Origin: Trinickia acidisoli
GTDB taxonomy: Bacteria; Pseudomonadota; Gammaproteobacteria; Burkholderiales; Burkholderiaceae
DNA length: 64,000 bases
Reading direction: 5' to 3'
NCBI RefSeq assembly: GCF_017315725.1
Contig: NZ_JAFLRG010000002.1
Coordinates: 1,426,001 to 1,490,000 of the forward strand
The notes beneath the pieces were generated by a model, which was not told where the DNA came from, ran no database searches, and worked only from the letters and a program-made list of their open reading frames with translations. Shown piece by piece: positions 34,688 to 43,334 of this stretch. The translations under genes and the position numbers were made by a program. Within the stretch, counting starts at the first letter, position 1. The number at the start of each line of letters is the position of its first letter.

Positions 34688-35457
34688 TCCGAAAACGAAA
34701 GAAAGTCCAACGTGAATGGGCCGAGTTGATCGGTCCCGGGCGCCTTCGGCAGGCCGATCGTGAATTTGACCGATTCAGCGTTCGTATCGACGAGCAGGAT
34801 GGTGGCGCAGCCATCGCTTTGCAGGTTCACGTCGTTCCAATGCGGATGCTCGGGCGGCGAGCCGACGACTGTCGCGCTACCCGCGGTGACGGTGACCCGA
34901 ACCACGCCCCAACTTGCGCTGTCCGCTTGCACGTAGAGGCAACAGGGCGTGACGCCATCGGCGGGCGCACCCGTCGTGTAGTCGTAGCCGACCAAGTGCT
35001 GGTTGGGATCGTTCTGCGGATTCGCGTCCGAATAGTCCTGGAAAGTCGGGTACTTCGTGGCGGTGTTGCTGTCGTCATTCTCGTCCGTCACATTGACCGT
35101 GACGACGAGCAGTTCCGATGCGGCATGCGGTAAAGACGGGTTTTCGCCCCTGACCAAGAACCACGTGAATCCATTCTCGTCGAGCGTGGGGAGATAAGGA
35201 CCCGTCCCATACGAGGTCCCGTCGCCACCATAGAGAATGCTCGGAAGTTGACTACCGTCATTGGGATCGTTCAGCCCGATGATCTCCCCGCCGGACGACA
35301 GGTTGCAATTCATCGTATGGCCCGCAGGCCCGTCGACCTTGACCCAATTGCAAGGCTTGAGCGAAATGCCGTCGGCGTAATAAGCGGCCCGCGACGTTAC
35401 GATCATTCGCAAAGGGACGGTTGCCTTTTCCCCGGTGTCACGCGTAGTGCCGGCCAT
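34684..35457 (-). CDS. Leaderless beta-sandwich protein B
   Basis: A 257-residue protein consisting of an N-terminal beta domain (about 10-110, with a cysteine pair in KPCNWV and NCNLSSGG) and the shared C-terminal domain (about 118-257). That domain shows GYDYTTGAPADGVTPCCLY and LQSDGCATILLVDT, matching protein C. The cysteine pattern hints at an oxidising or metal-binding environment, yet no export signal is present. The next gene starts inside its stop codon. Confidence 0.75.
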   Translation of the reverse strand: MAGTTRDTGEKATVPLRMIVTSRAAYYADGISLKPCNWVKVDGPAGHTMNCNLSSGGEIIGLNDPNDGSQLPSILYGGDGTSYGTGPYLPTLDENGFTWFLVRGENPSLPHAASELLVVTVNVTDENDDSNTATKYPTFQDYSDANPQNDPNQHLVGYDYTTGAPADGVTPCCLYVQADSASWGVVRVTVTAGSATVVGSPPEHPHWNDVNLQSDGCATILLVDTNAESVKFTIGLPKAPGTDQLGPFTLDFLSFSE

Positions 35458-35497
35458 GGGTTTGGTCTCCTCGATATCGCCGCGCTCGGCCTACTCG

Positions 35498-35537
35498 GCG
35501 CGGCGTTCCGTGGGACTCGGCCCAAGGAACGCCGCGC
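35498..35537 (-). terminator. Strong intercistronic hairpin in the Ig-like operon
   Basis: GCGCGGCGTTCC (35498-35509) pairs perfectly with GGAACGCCGCGC (35526-35537), and TGGG/CCCA can extend pairing into the loop. It lies between the first gene (A) and the next three. Without a U-run it may act as a partial terminator or mRNA stabiliser that sets different levels of A and of B-D. Confidence 0.55.
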
Positions 35538-35567
35538 TTTGCGCCAAGGAACTTCGTCGGCTCGGCC

Positions 35568-37226
35568 TTAGTAGCTCATATCCGCCGTATTCAATACGAG
35601 CGTGAGCACTTGCGAGCTTTGATTGGGCACGCCCGCCCTCTGAACCGTATAGATGATGTAGCAGTGACCTTCCGTATAGGGCGAGTCTTTCATCCGGTCC
35701 CAGCCCTTGAACGGATCGACACTGGGGAACTGCAACTCGACAGTGGCGCTGGTCAGGTCGACAACCGTGAAAGGATTTGCCGCAACGGAAATCGATTGAT
35801 TCAGGACATCGCTATTGGGCTTGTAGCCGGTCAAAACAGCCGTCGCGGTGAGCATGTCACCGATCTGCGCCGTCCAGCCGTTCGTCTCCGATTGATCCAG
35901 ATCGACTTTGATGGCAACCGGGGGCGCCTGGAGCGTATGCGCGTTGATGACGCCGGCGAGAGGCACGAGTTCAGGCGCATCGAGCGTGCCGTCCGTCTGA
36001 ATGATCGGCCCTTGGTTGTTGCCCTGGCCCAGAAACGCGTTGATCAGGCTGGGCTTGACGAGACCAGACTCGATGTTGCTGACGATGAAAAGCGCCTCAT
36101 TCTCTTTGCCGGCGTTAGGCCCGATGTCGCTATAGCCGATGCTCTCGAGAAACCTGGAGTTCCAGTTGTCGTTCTCGGTCATGGGGCTGTGATACGGGCC
36201 CGCGGCGATCTGTCCGTTGACGAGTAGATAAATGCGGTCGCCCGGAGCGTTACCGGGATAAGAAGGAATGAGAACGCTGACATAGGGCGGGTTTTGGAGA
36301 TCGTCGTAGTACAGCGTGTTTGCCTCGATCGCTTCGACCGTCGGCATCAACTCACTGAAGCCCGCGAACGTATCGGTCGGATTCACGACGAGGAACGGCC
36401 GATCGTGTTCGTCGGTCGCGCTGAAGTTGTAAAGCGCCCGAACGCCCTGCGCGATCGCACCGGTGCTGTTTATGGCGACCAGATAGAGATTGGCGGTGCC
36501 GTCGGCGCCGGTCGTCATGCGCACGAAATACCCCTGCTGGGCTTTATCCTCGACGAGCAACGCGTTACCGGACTGAAGCCTATCTGCATAAGTGGCCGTT
36601 GCCGATACATACGCGTTCATCAAGCCGCTGAAAAGACCAAGAGAGTGTTCGGCCGATTCGTGCCACTCGATCACGTAATCCTTGACCGGGTTGCCGCTAT
36701 CCGTGACTTTGCACGTGAACTGAGTCACGTACCGAGTCGCGCCCGGCGTGAGTCGGTCTCCGTCCTGTGCCGTCGGAATCGGAAGCATCGTCTCGCTCGG
36801 GCCCGTGCAGGTAATGACGGGGTCGTGGGCCTGAACGGTGTACGTGACCGTTTGCGCATCGCTAGGTTTCGTCGTCCAGCCGGCACCGGCTTGCGCGTTC
36901 ACCACGATCGTATTCGTTTTATCCTTGGGATCGTGGCGAATACCTAGCGTCGCTGTACCAGTCGTGTTGTCTCCCTCCGTGATCTGAACCGGCACGGCCG
37001 TCACGTCATGCTGATAGGGAAGAAGCGTGAAGTACTTGCTTTCGCCGTTCGTGCTGCCTGAAAAGTCGATCGTGGCACCCGGCGGAATGATATTTGAGCC
37101 GCTCATCTTGATGGTCGCCGTGATGAACCGCCCTTGATTCGGGTAGATCTTCGTGGCTGCGTCCGGAGTGAGCGTGATCGTTCCGTTGCCGCCGGACAAG
37201 ATACGTCCTTTTTCATCGTGCGACAT
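35568..37226 (-). CDS. Leaderless Ig-like protein A
   Basis: A 552-residue protein, first of the operon. The start at 37226 (MSHDEKGR) is chosen because GGAGG lies eight bases upstream; the frame stays open to 37400. It reads as four or five beta-sandwich domains: residues about 10-125 (ITLTPDAATKIYPNQGRF), a second with ITCTGPSETMLPIP, and later ones ending in a VFYTVQRAG-like strand. Cysteines are few. No signal peptide, anchor or catalytic motif is visible. Such proteins may be secreted by an unknown route or act as binding modules inside the cell. Confidence 0.75.
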   Translation of the reverse strand: MSHDEKGRILSGGNGTITLTPDAATKIYPNQGRFITATIKMSGSNIIPPGATIDFSGSTNGESKYFTLLPYQHDVTAVPVQITEGDNTTGTATLGIRHDPKDKTNTIVVNAQAGAGWTTKPSDAQTVTYTVQAHDPVITCTGPSETMLPIPTAQDGDRLTPGATRYVTQFTCKVTDSGNPVKDYVIEWHESAEHSLGLFSGLMNAYVSATATYADRLQSGNALLVEDKAQQGYFVRMTTGADGTANLYLVAINSTGAIAQGVRALYNFSATDEHDRPFLVVNPTDTFAGFSELMPTVEAIEANTLYYDDLQNPPYVSVLIPSYPGNAPGDRIYLLVNGQIAAGPYHSPMTENDNWNSRFLESIGYSDIGPNAGKENEALFIVSNIESGLVKPSLINAFLGQGNNQGPIIQTDGTLDAPELVPLAGVINAHTLQAPPVAIKVDLDQSETNGWTAQIGDMLTATAVLTGYKPNSDVLNQSISVAANPFTVVDLTSATVELQFPSVDPFKGWDRMKDSPYTEGHCYIIYTVQRAGVPNQSSQVLTLVLNTADMSY

Positions 37227-37959
37227 GATGAATGCCTCCATTCTCAGGAGAAGTTTCGTTTCGGGGAATGACTTATCCGTGCCAGTGCAGGCACCGCCGC
37301 TGTCGCCACCGCCTCCCTCGTGACGTTCAGAGGTTTGAATCTTCTCGATACGGGAAATAAAAGTCAAACGACACTTTTGCGTTTTTCCAGCGCGTCCCAA
37401 TTAGAGACATTTCACACGCGAGTTTCTACTTTTTAAAGCTATCCGCATTCCTCATTGCCTTTTGACTACCTGGATAGTTACCTTTACAGAACACCGACAA
37501 TCTACTCGATTTGCATCGAGCGTCGAGATCGAGCGCCCTAGGCTTGTGCGTTTCTAGGCAGTTTAAGAATGATCGGATCGACACCCTGGCCCTACGCATC
37601 AACCATGTGAGGATCGAGTAAGTTTCGATCCAAGAAACCTGCATTCGGCCAGCGAAAGGCCAAATACTGAGATTCGACGAAGGTCATCGATCGAACGATG
37701 ACACCGTTCCGTTGCGCATCGCATAGATGGCATGTAATGAAGACAGGGATGGATACCCCTTGCTGACGGACGATGCGTGCATCAGCAAATGCGGAATCGC
37801 CGCTTCATAAATTCTCGATGCGTTAAAAAAGCTTGCCTGAGAGAAAGCACTCAACCCACCTCGATCGTGGGAGATGAGATCACACAATGACTCTTTCATT
37901 TCCCAAATCTTGAATGAGGCGAACCGAGATTTTATTTTCATAAGAAGGCGAAACCTTAT
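37227..37959. other. 733-bp AT-richer divergent intergenic region
   Basis: This separates the leftward Ig-like operon from the rightward autotransporter and must hold both promoters. It is visibly lower in GC than either neighbour. A leftward reading frame at 37684-37941 (85 codons) is open but has no ribosome site or recognisable product. I see no tRNA or clear terminator. The composition suggests acquired DNA. Confidence 0.5.
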
Positions 37960-40900
37960 ATGACCATTCGACGGAGCAGCGTTTCTCAACAAAAATGGCC
38001 TCGACGCCATCGCCTTGGGGAAGGCGAATCGATCGAATCGCCTAGCGCGGTACGGTCGGGCAAGAAGCCCCAGCATCGTTTGCGCGCTTCCGTAGTCATG
38101 CTCTCGATGGCGGGCACCATCACGGTGGCCGGTATCGCTCCTTGCTTCGCTCAAGTCGTCGACGTCGGCGGCGGCGCAGGCGCGTCGGCCGCATCGGGCA
38201 ACGGCGGCGCAGGCGGCGGCAACAATGGAGGAGGCACGGGCGGAAGTGTCGGTTCGAGCGCGGGCACCATGGGCACGCTCGACCAGGGCGGCAACGGCGC
38301 CGGGGCCGCGTCGTGCGATACGGCGCCGTTTGGTACGGGCTGCGGCGGCAAGACCCAAGCGATCAATTCGTCGATCAGCGGCACCGTGACAGGAGGGTCC
38401 GGTATCGACGGAGCGAACGGCATCGGCGGGGGCGGAGGCGGCACGGGTGCGGTGATGACCTCGGGCAACCTGGTTCTAAGCACCGCGGGCAGCGCAGTGA
38501 TACGCGGCGGCGCGGGCGGCGCAGGCGTGACGGCCGGCGCCGGGGGGGGAGGCGCGGGCTTGGTCTTTATCGGCGGTACCCTGATCGACGACGGCAACTA
38601 CATCTACGGCGGCTTGGGTGGCGCCGGCACAGCGAACGCCGCCGGCGGAGGCGGCGGTGTCGGCGTGTTTTTCCAGGGCACGACGCTCACCTTCAATGCG
38701 GAAAGCACCGCTGAAATCAGCGGTGGCGTCGGCGGCCAGTCCAGCGGCAGCGGCGGCGTCGCCGTAGTCGTCGGCATCGACGGTGCGACGATCACCAACA
38801 TCAGCAATGGCTTCGGTACCGGCTTCGCCGGCGGCAACGGCGCAGCCGGGCTGGGCGGTATCCCCGACGGCAGCGGCGGCGACGCCATCGACATCGATGG
38901 GAGCAACAACACGTTCCTGAACCGAGGCTACGTCAATCCCGGCGGTTCGGCGGGAAGCGCCGCGCTCGCGATGGGGCTCCACGTCAACGGCAACGACAAT
39001 ACGATCATCAACGAAAGCGGCGGCGACATCGAAGGCGGCTGGTCGCTTCTAGACTCATCGCAAACCGCACCGGGCGGGATTGCGATCAGGCTGGACGGCA
39101 ACGGCAACTTGCTCGAATTGCAATCCGGATATGTCATCAACGGTAAGGTCATCGCTGCCGGCGGCGGCAATATCCTCGCGCTCGGCGGATCGGCCACTGG
39201 CACCTTCGACCTCTCGAAGATCGTTTCATCGCTCGATGACACGACCAATACGGAGCAATACCAAGGTTTCGCGCAATACGAGAAAACCGGCCTCAGCACG
39301 TGGACGGTAACGGGCAGCGTGGGCGACAGCCACCCTTGGGCCGTGGAGCAAGGCACGCTCGCGCTCGGCACCACCGGCGATCTCTCGCAGGCGAGCAACG
39401 TCAACGTCGATGCCACGCTCGACGTCTCCGGCATCACGGCCAGCAGCGCGCACGTTCAAAGCTTATCGGGCGCCTCCACCGGCAACGTCGTGCTCGGCAG
39501 CAAATCGCTCGTCATTTCCAACGGCCAGGGCGGGAGCACCCCCGTCGATCCGGGCAACTTCGCCGGCACCATCTCCGGCACCGGCGGCGTCGAAATCACC
39601 GGCGGCACGCAGATCTTCTCCGGCATCAACACCTACCAAGGCGATACGCTTCTCACCGGCGGTACGCTGTCGGTCTCCGCCGACGCCAATCTCGGCACCG
39701 GCGCGCTGACCTTCAACGGCGGCACGCTGGAAAACACGGCGGCATTCGACTCCTCGCGCGAGGTCATACTCGACGGCGGCGGCGGCACGTTTCTCACGAA
39801 CGATTCCCTCACCCTGTCGGGCTCGATCTCCGGCAGCAGCGGCTTGACCAAGACAGGCTCCGGCACGTTGATACTGACCGGCGAGGGCACCTATCCGGGC
39901 GCCACCCTCATTTCCGCGGGCACGCTCGAAATCGGTAACGGCTTCAACAGCAATTTTTTCAGCACGATCACCGATAACGGCACGCTCGCATTCAACGACA
40001 GCGACGCATTTTCATATGCGAGTTCGATCAGCGGCAGCGGCAGCATCGCGCAGAACGGCGCAGGCACGATCACGCTTTCCGGCAACAGCAGCGGCTTTTC
40101 CGGTACGACCTCGGTCAACGCCGGCACGCTCGCGGTCGATGGCACGCTTGGCGGCACCGTTGCCGTCAACGGCGGCGCACTCGCCGGGACCGGCACGCTC
40201 GAAGGCAACGTCGCGATCGGTGCGGGTGCGCTCGTCGGACGGCAAGGAGATGTGCTGAACTTCGGCGGCAATCTCACGCTCTCGAGCAGCTCGAACGTCG
40301 ACGTATCGCTCGGCGCGCCCGACCAATCGACCGGCATGTTCAACGTGGCCGGCAATCTCACGCTCGCCGGTACGCTCAACGTGACCGATCTCGGCGGCTT
40401 CAGCCCGGGGCTCTATCGCCTATTCGACTACGCCGGCAACCTCACGAACGACGGCCTCGCGATCGGCAGCGTTCCCACCGGCATCAGTCAGAGCGACCTT
40501 ACCGTGCAGACATCGATCGCCCACGAGGTCGACCTCGTCAACACCGGTGGAGCGTCGGTCAACTTCTGGGACGGCGGCAATGCCGCCAACCACAACAATG
40601 GCGCGATAGACGGCGGCAACGGCACCTGGAACGCGACGAATAACAACTGGACCACGGCCGACGGTTCGATCAATTCGAATTGGAGCAATGGGCAGTTCGC
40701 AATCTTCGCTGCGCAGGCCGGCACCGTGACAGTCGACGACACGGGCGCTGCGATCTCGATCGACGGCTTGCAGTTCGCGACCGACGGCTATCTGATCAAT
40801 GGCGATGCGATCACGCTCGGGAACGCGCAGACCATCATCCGCGTCGGCACCGGAGGCGGCGCGATCAGCGCCGGCATCACGGCTACGATTGCGTCGGAAC

Positions 40901-43236
40901 TGACAGGCTCCGGCGGGCTCGAAAAAACCGACAACGGCACGCTCGTGCTGTCCGGCACCAACACGTATACGGGTGGCACGTTCATCGATGGCGGCACGCT
41001 GTCGATTTCTTCCGACGCGAATCTCGGCGCGACGCCGGGCGGCGTCACCCTCGACGGCGGCACGCTCGAAAACACGTCGAGCTTCACGTCCGCGCGCGGT
41101 ATGACGCTCAGCGCAAGCAACGGTCAGTTCGAAACCGATGCCGATCTTGCGCTCACGGGTGTCATCGGCGGTGTCGGCGGCTTGATCAAGAGCGGCAGCG
41201 GCACGCTGACGCTCACGGCCAACAATACCTACGCGGGCGGCACCGAGATCTCCGCGGGCACGCTGCAGCTCGGCACCGGTGGGACGTCCGGATCGATCGC
41301 CGGGGATATCGATAACAATGGCCAGCTCGTCCTCGATCGCTCGGACACGTGGACGCTCGCGGGCGCAATCGGCGGCACAGGCGGCGTGACGCAGATAGGC
41401 ACCGGCACGGTGATCCTGACCGGCGACAGCAGCTATCAAGGCGGCACGACGATCTCGGCCGGTACGCTGCAATTGGGCGACGGCGGCACGTCGGGCTCGA
41501 TCGCGGGCAACGTGACCGACAACGGCACCCTCGCCTTCGACCGCGCGGATACGGTCGTCTTCGACGGCGCGATCAGCGGCAGCGGCAACGTGAAGCAAAT
41601 CGGCGCTGGCACCACGGATCTCACCGGCGATTCGTCCGCCTTCTCCGGCGCGACGGCCGTCTTGACCGGTACGCTGGCCGTCGACGGCACCCTCGGCGGC
41701 ACGGTGTCGGTGCTCTCCGGCGGCACGCTCGCCGGCTCCGGCACGGTGGGCACGACGACGATCGCCTCGGGCGGCACGATCGCTCCCGGCCCTTCAGCCG
41801 GCACGCTTCATGTCAATGACGACATCAGCTTCGATACCGGATCGACGTATGCCGTCGATATCTCGCCCGATCAAAGCGGCGACCTGATCGCTGTGAGCGG
41901 CAAGGCGAACATCCAAGGCGGTACCGTCTATGCGGCCAAGGTGGGCGGCGTCTATACGCCGGGCAGCCAATGGACGATCGTTTCCGCAAGCGGCGGCGTC
42001 AGCGGCACGTTCGATTCGCTCTCGCAGAACATGCCCTTCGTCGATCTGTCGCTCGCATATGACGCCAACGATGTCTATATCGACTCGACCCGCAACGACA
42101 CCTCGTTCTGCAGCGTGGCGCAAACACGCAACGAGTGCGCGACGGGCAACGGCGTGGAAAGTCTCGGCCAAGGCAACGCGGTTTATAACGCCGTCGCGGC
42201 CGTCCCCGACGATGCCACCGCGCGCCAAGCACTCGATGCACTATCGGGCGAAGTGCATGCCTCGCTGAAGAGCGCGCTGATCGACGATAGCAGCCTGCCC
42301 CGCGAGGCGGCAATCGCACGGATGCGCTCGGCCTTCGACGACGGCGGAGCCTCGGGCTCTGCCGCGCTGGCCTCTACCGAGAGCGGGCTCACTTCCGCGG
42401 CGACGGGTGGCGGACGCGCCGTCTTCTGGGCGCAGAGCCTGGGCGGCTGGAATCAATGGGACGGCGACGGCAACGCGGCCACGCTCGAGCGCTCCGTCGG
42501 CGGCTTGCTCGTCGGCGTCGACGTGCCGGTTGCGAACACGTGGCGCGTCGGGCTCATGGCCGGCGCTGCCGATTCACGCTTCGAACTCGGCGCGCGCACT
42601 TCATCGGGCTCGAGCGTGGACGGCCACCTGGCACTCTACGGCGGCACGCAATGGGGCGCGCTCGGCCTGCGTTTCGGCGCCGGCTATACCTGGCACGACG
42701 TCGATACGAATCGCTCGATCGAATTCCCCGGGCTTTCCGAAAACGTCAGCGCGCACTACGGGGCATCGACGCTCCAGAGCTTCGGCGAACTCGGTTACCG
42801 GATCGACACCCAGCTTGCCGCATTCGAGCCGTTCGTCGATCTGGCCTATGCCACTCTCCATACCGACGGCTTCACGGAAAACGGCGGCGCCGCGGCATTG
42901 ACGAGCGCCGGCGGCAATACCGATGCGACGTTCACCACCGTCGGCCTGCGCGGCGCGAAGGACTTCATCGTCGACGGCCACAGGGTGACGGTGCACGGCA
43001 CCCTCGGCTGGCGTCATGCCTTCGGCGACACAACCCCGCTGTCAACCTTCAACTTTGCCGGCGGCGACGCCTTCACCATTGCCGGCGTACCCATCGCTCG
43101 CGATGCGGCAAGTGTCGACGCGGGGTTCGATTTCGGCCTGACCCGAGCCACAACGCTCAGCGTCGGTTATTCCGCGCAGCTCTCTAGAGGGGCGAACGAC
43201 TACGGCGTTCAGGCTACGCTGACCATGACGTTCTGA
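37960..43236 (+). CDS. Type V autotransporter with PATR beta-helix passenger
   Basis: A 1758-residue autotransporter. A long signal region (1-64, with the hydrophobic stretch at 45-60 and cleavage near CFAQ) is followed by a Gly/Asn-rich passenger. From about residue 540 it contains tandem autotransporter-associated beta-strand repeats (LTKTGSGTLILTGEGTYPGATLISAGTLEIG style), forming a beta-helix. Two long stretches of the passenger are near-duplicates. The last 280 residues form the outer-membrane barrel ending in the required aromatic residue (LTMTF). The passenger is probably an adhesin; no protease or lipase motif is seen. It faces the Ig-like operon across a shared promoter region. Confidence 0.92.
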   Translation: MTIRRSSVSQQKWPRRHRLGEGESIESPSAVRSGKKPQHRLRASVVMLSMAGTITVAGIAPCFAQVVDVGGGAGASAASGNGGAGGGNNGGGTGGSVGSSAGTMGTLDQGGNGAGAASCDTAPFGTGCGGKTQAINSSISGTVTGGSGIDGANGIGGGGGGTGAVMTSGNLVLSTAGSAVIRGGAGGAGVTAGAGGGGAGLVFIGGTLIDDGNYIYGGLGGAGTANAAGGGGGVGVFFQGTTLTFNAESTAEISGGVGGQSSGSGGVAVVVGIDGATITNISNGFGTGFAGGNGAAGLGGIPDGSGGDAIDIDGSNNTFLNRGYVNPGGSAGSAALAMGLHVNGNDNTIINESGGDIEGGWSLLDSSQTAPGGIAIRLDGNGNLLELQSGYVINGKVIAAGGGNILALGGSATGTFDLSKIVSSLDDTTNTEQYQGFAQYEKTGLSTWTVTGSVGDSHPWAVEQGTLALGTTGDLSQASNVNVDATLDVSGITASSAHVQSLSGASTGNVVLGSKSLVISNGQGGSTPVDPGNFAGTISGTGGVEITGGTQIFSGINTYQGDTLLTGGTLSVSADANLGTGALTFNGGTLENTAAFDSSREVILDGGGGTFLTNDSLTLSGSISGSSGLTKTGSGTLILTGEGTYPGATLISAGTLEIGNGFNSNFFSTITDNGTLAFNDSDAFSYASSISGSGSIAQNGAGTITLSGNSSGFSGTTSVNAGTLAVDGTLGGTVAVNGGALAGTGTLEGNVAIGAGALVGRQGDVLNFGGNLTLSSSSNVDVSLGAPDQSTGMFNVAGNLTLAGTLNVTDLGGFSPGLYRLFDYAGNLTNDGLAIGSVPTGISQSDLTVQTSIAHEVDLVNTGGASVNFWDGGNAANHNNGAIDGGNGTWNATNNNWTTADGSINSNWSNGQFAIFAAQAGTVTVDDTGAAISIDGLQFATDGYLINGDAITLGNAQTIIRVGTGGGAISAGITATIASELTGSGGLEKTDNGTLVLSGTNTYTGGTFIDGGTLSISSDANLGATPGGVTLDGGTLENTSSFTSARGMTLSASNGQFETDADLALTGVIGGVGGLIKSGSGTLTLTANNTYAGGTEISAGTLQLGTGGTSGSIAGDIDNNGQLVLDRSDTWTLAGAIGGTGGVTQIGTGTVILTGDSSYQGGTTISAGTLQLGDGGTSGSIAGNVTDNGTLAFDRADTVVFDGAISGSGNVKQIGAGTTDLTGDSSAFSGATAVLTGTLAVDGTLGGTVSVLSGGTLAGSGTVGTTTIASGGTIAPGPSAGTLHVNDDISFDTGSTYAVDISPDQSGDLIAVSGKANIQGGTVYAAKVGGVYTPGSQWTIVSASGGVSGTFDSLSQNMPFVDLSLAYDANDVYIDSTRNDTSFCSVAQTRNECATGNGVESLGQGNAVYNAVAAVPDDATARQALDALSGEVHASLKSALIDDSSLPREAAIARMRSAFDDGGASGSAALASTESGLTSAATGGGRAVFWAQSLGGWNQWDGDGNAATLERSVGGLLVGVDVPVANTWRVGLMAGAADSRFELGARTSSGSSVDGHLALYGGTQWGALGLRFGAGYTWHDVDTNRSIEFPGLSENVSAHYGASTLQSFGELGYRIDTQLAAFEPFVDLAYATLHTDGFTENGGAAALTSAGGNTDATFTTVGLRGAKDFIVDGHRVTVHGTLGWRHAFGDTTPLSTFNFAGGDAFTIAGVPIARDAASVDAGFDFGLTRATTLSVGYSAQLSRGANDYGVQATLTMTF

Positions 43237-43252
43237 ACACGGTCAGCACACC

Positions 43253-43293
43253 GCGAGATTCACGATCGCGCCTGTCTCGATCGTGAATCTCGC
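43253..43293. terminator. Perfect 16-bp stem between convergent autotransporter and ThDP genes
   Basis: GCGAGATTCACGATCG (43253-43268) and its exact complement (43278-43293) enclose a 9-base loop. The position between two converging genes makes a bidirectional terminator likely, although there is no U-run. Confidence 0.7.
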
Positions 43294-43334
43294 CAGTGCA
43301 GAACACGATAGCGTCATCGCGCCATTGCCATTAC

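Noticed and set aside
37684..37941. 85-codon leftward frame in the divergent region
   Set aside because: No ribosome site, no recognised family; kept only as a note in the intergenic entry.
38476..41804. Several long leftward frames inside the autotransporter
   Set aside because: Pro/Ala/Arg-rich shadows of Gly/Ser/Thr codons in the passenger; none has a start signal or domain.
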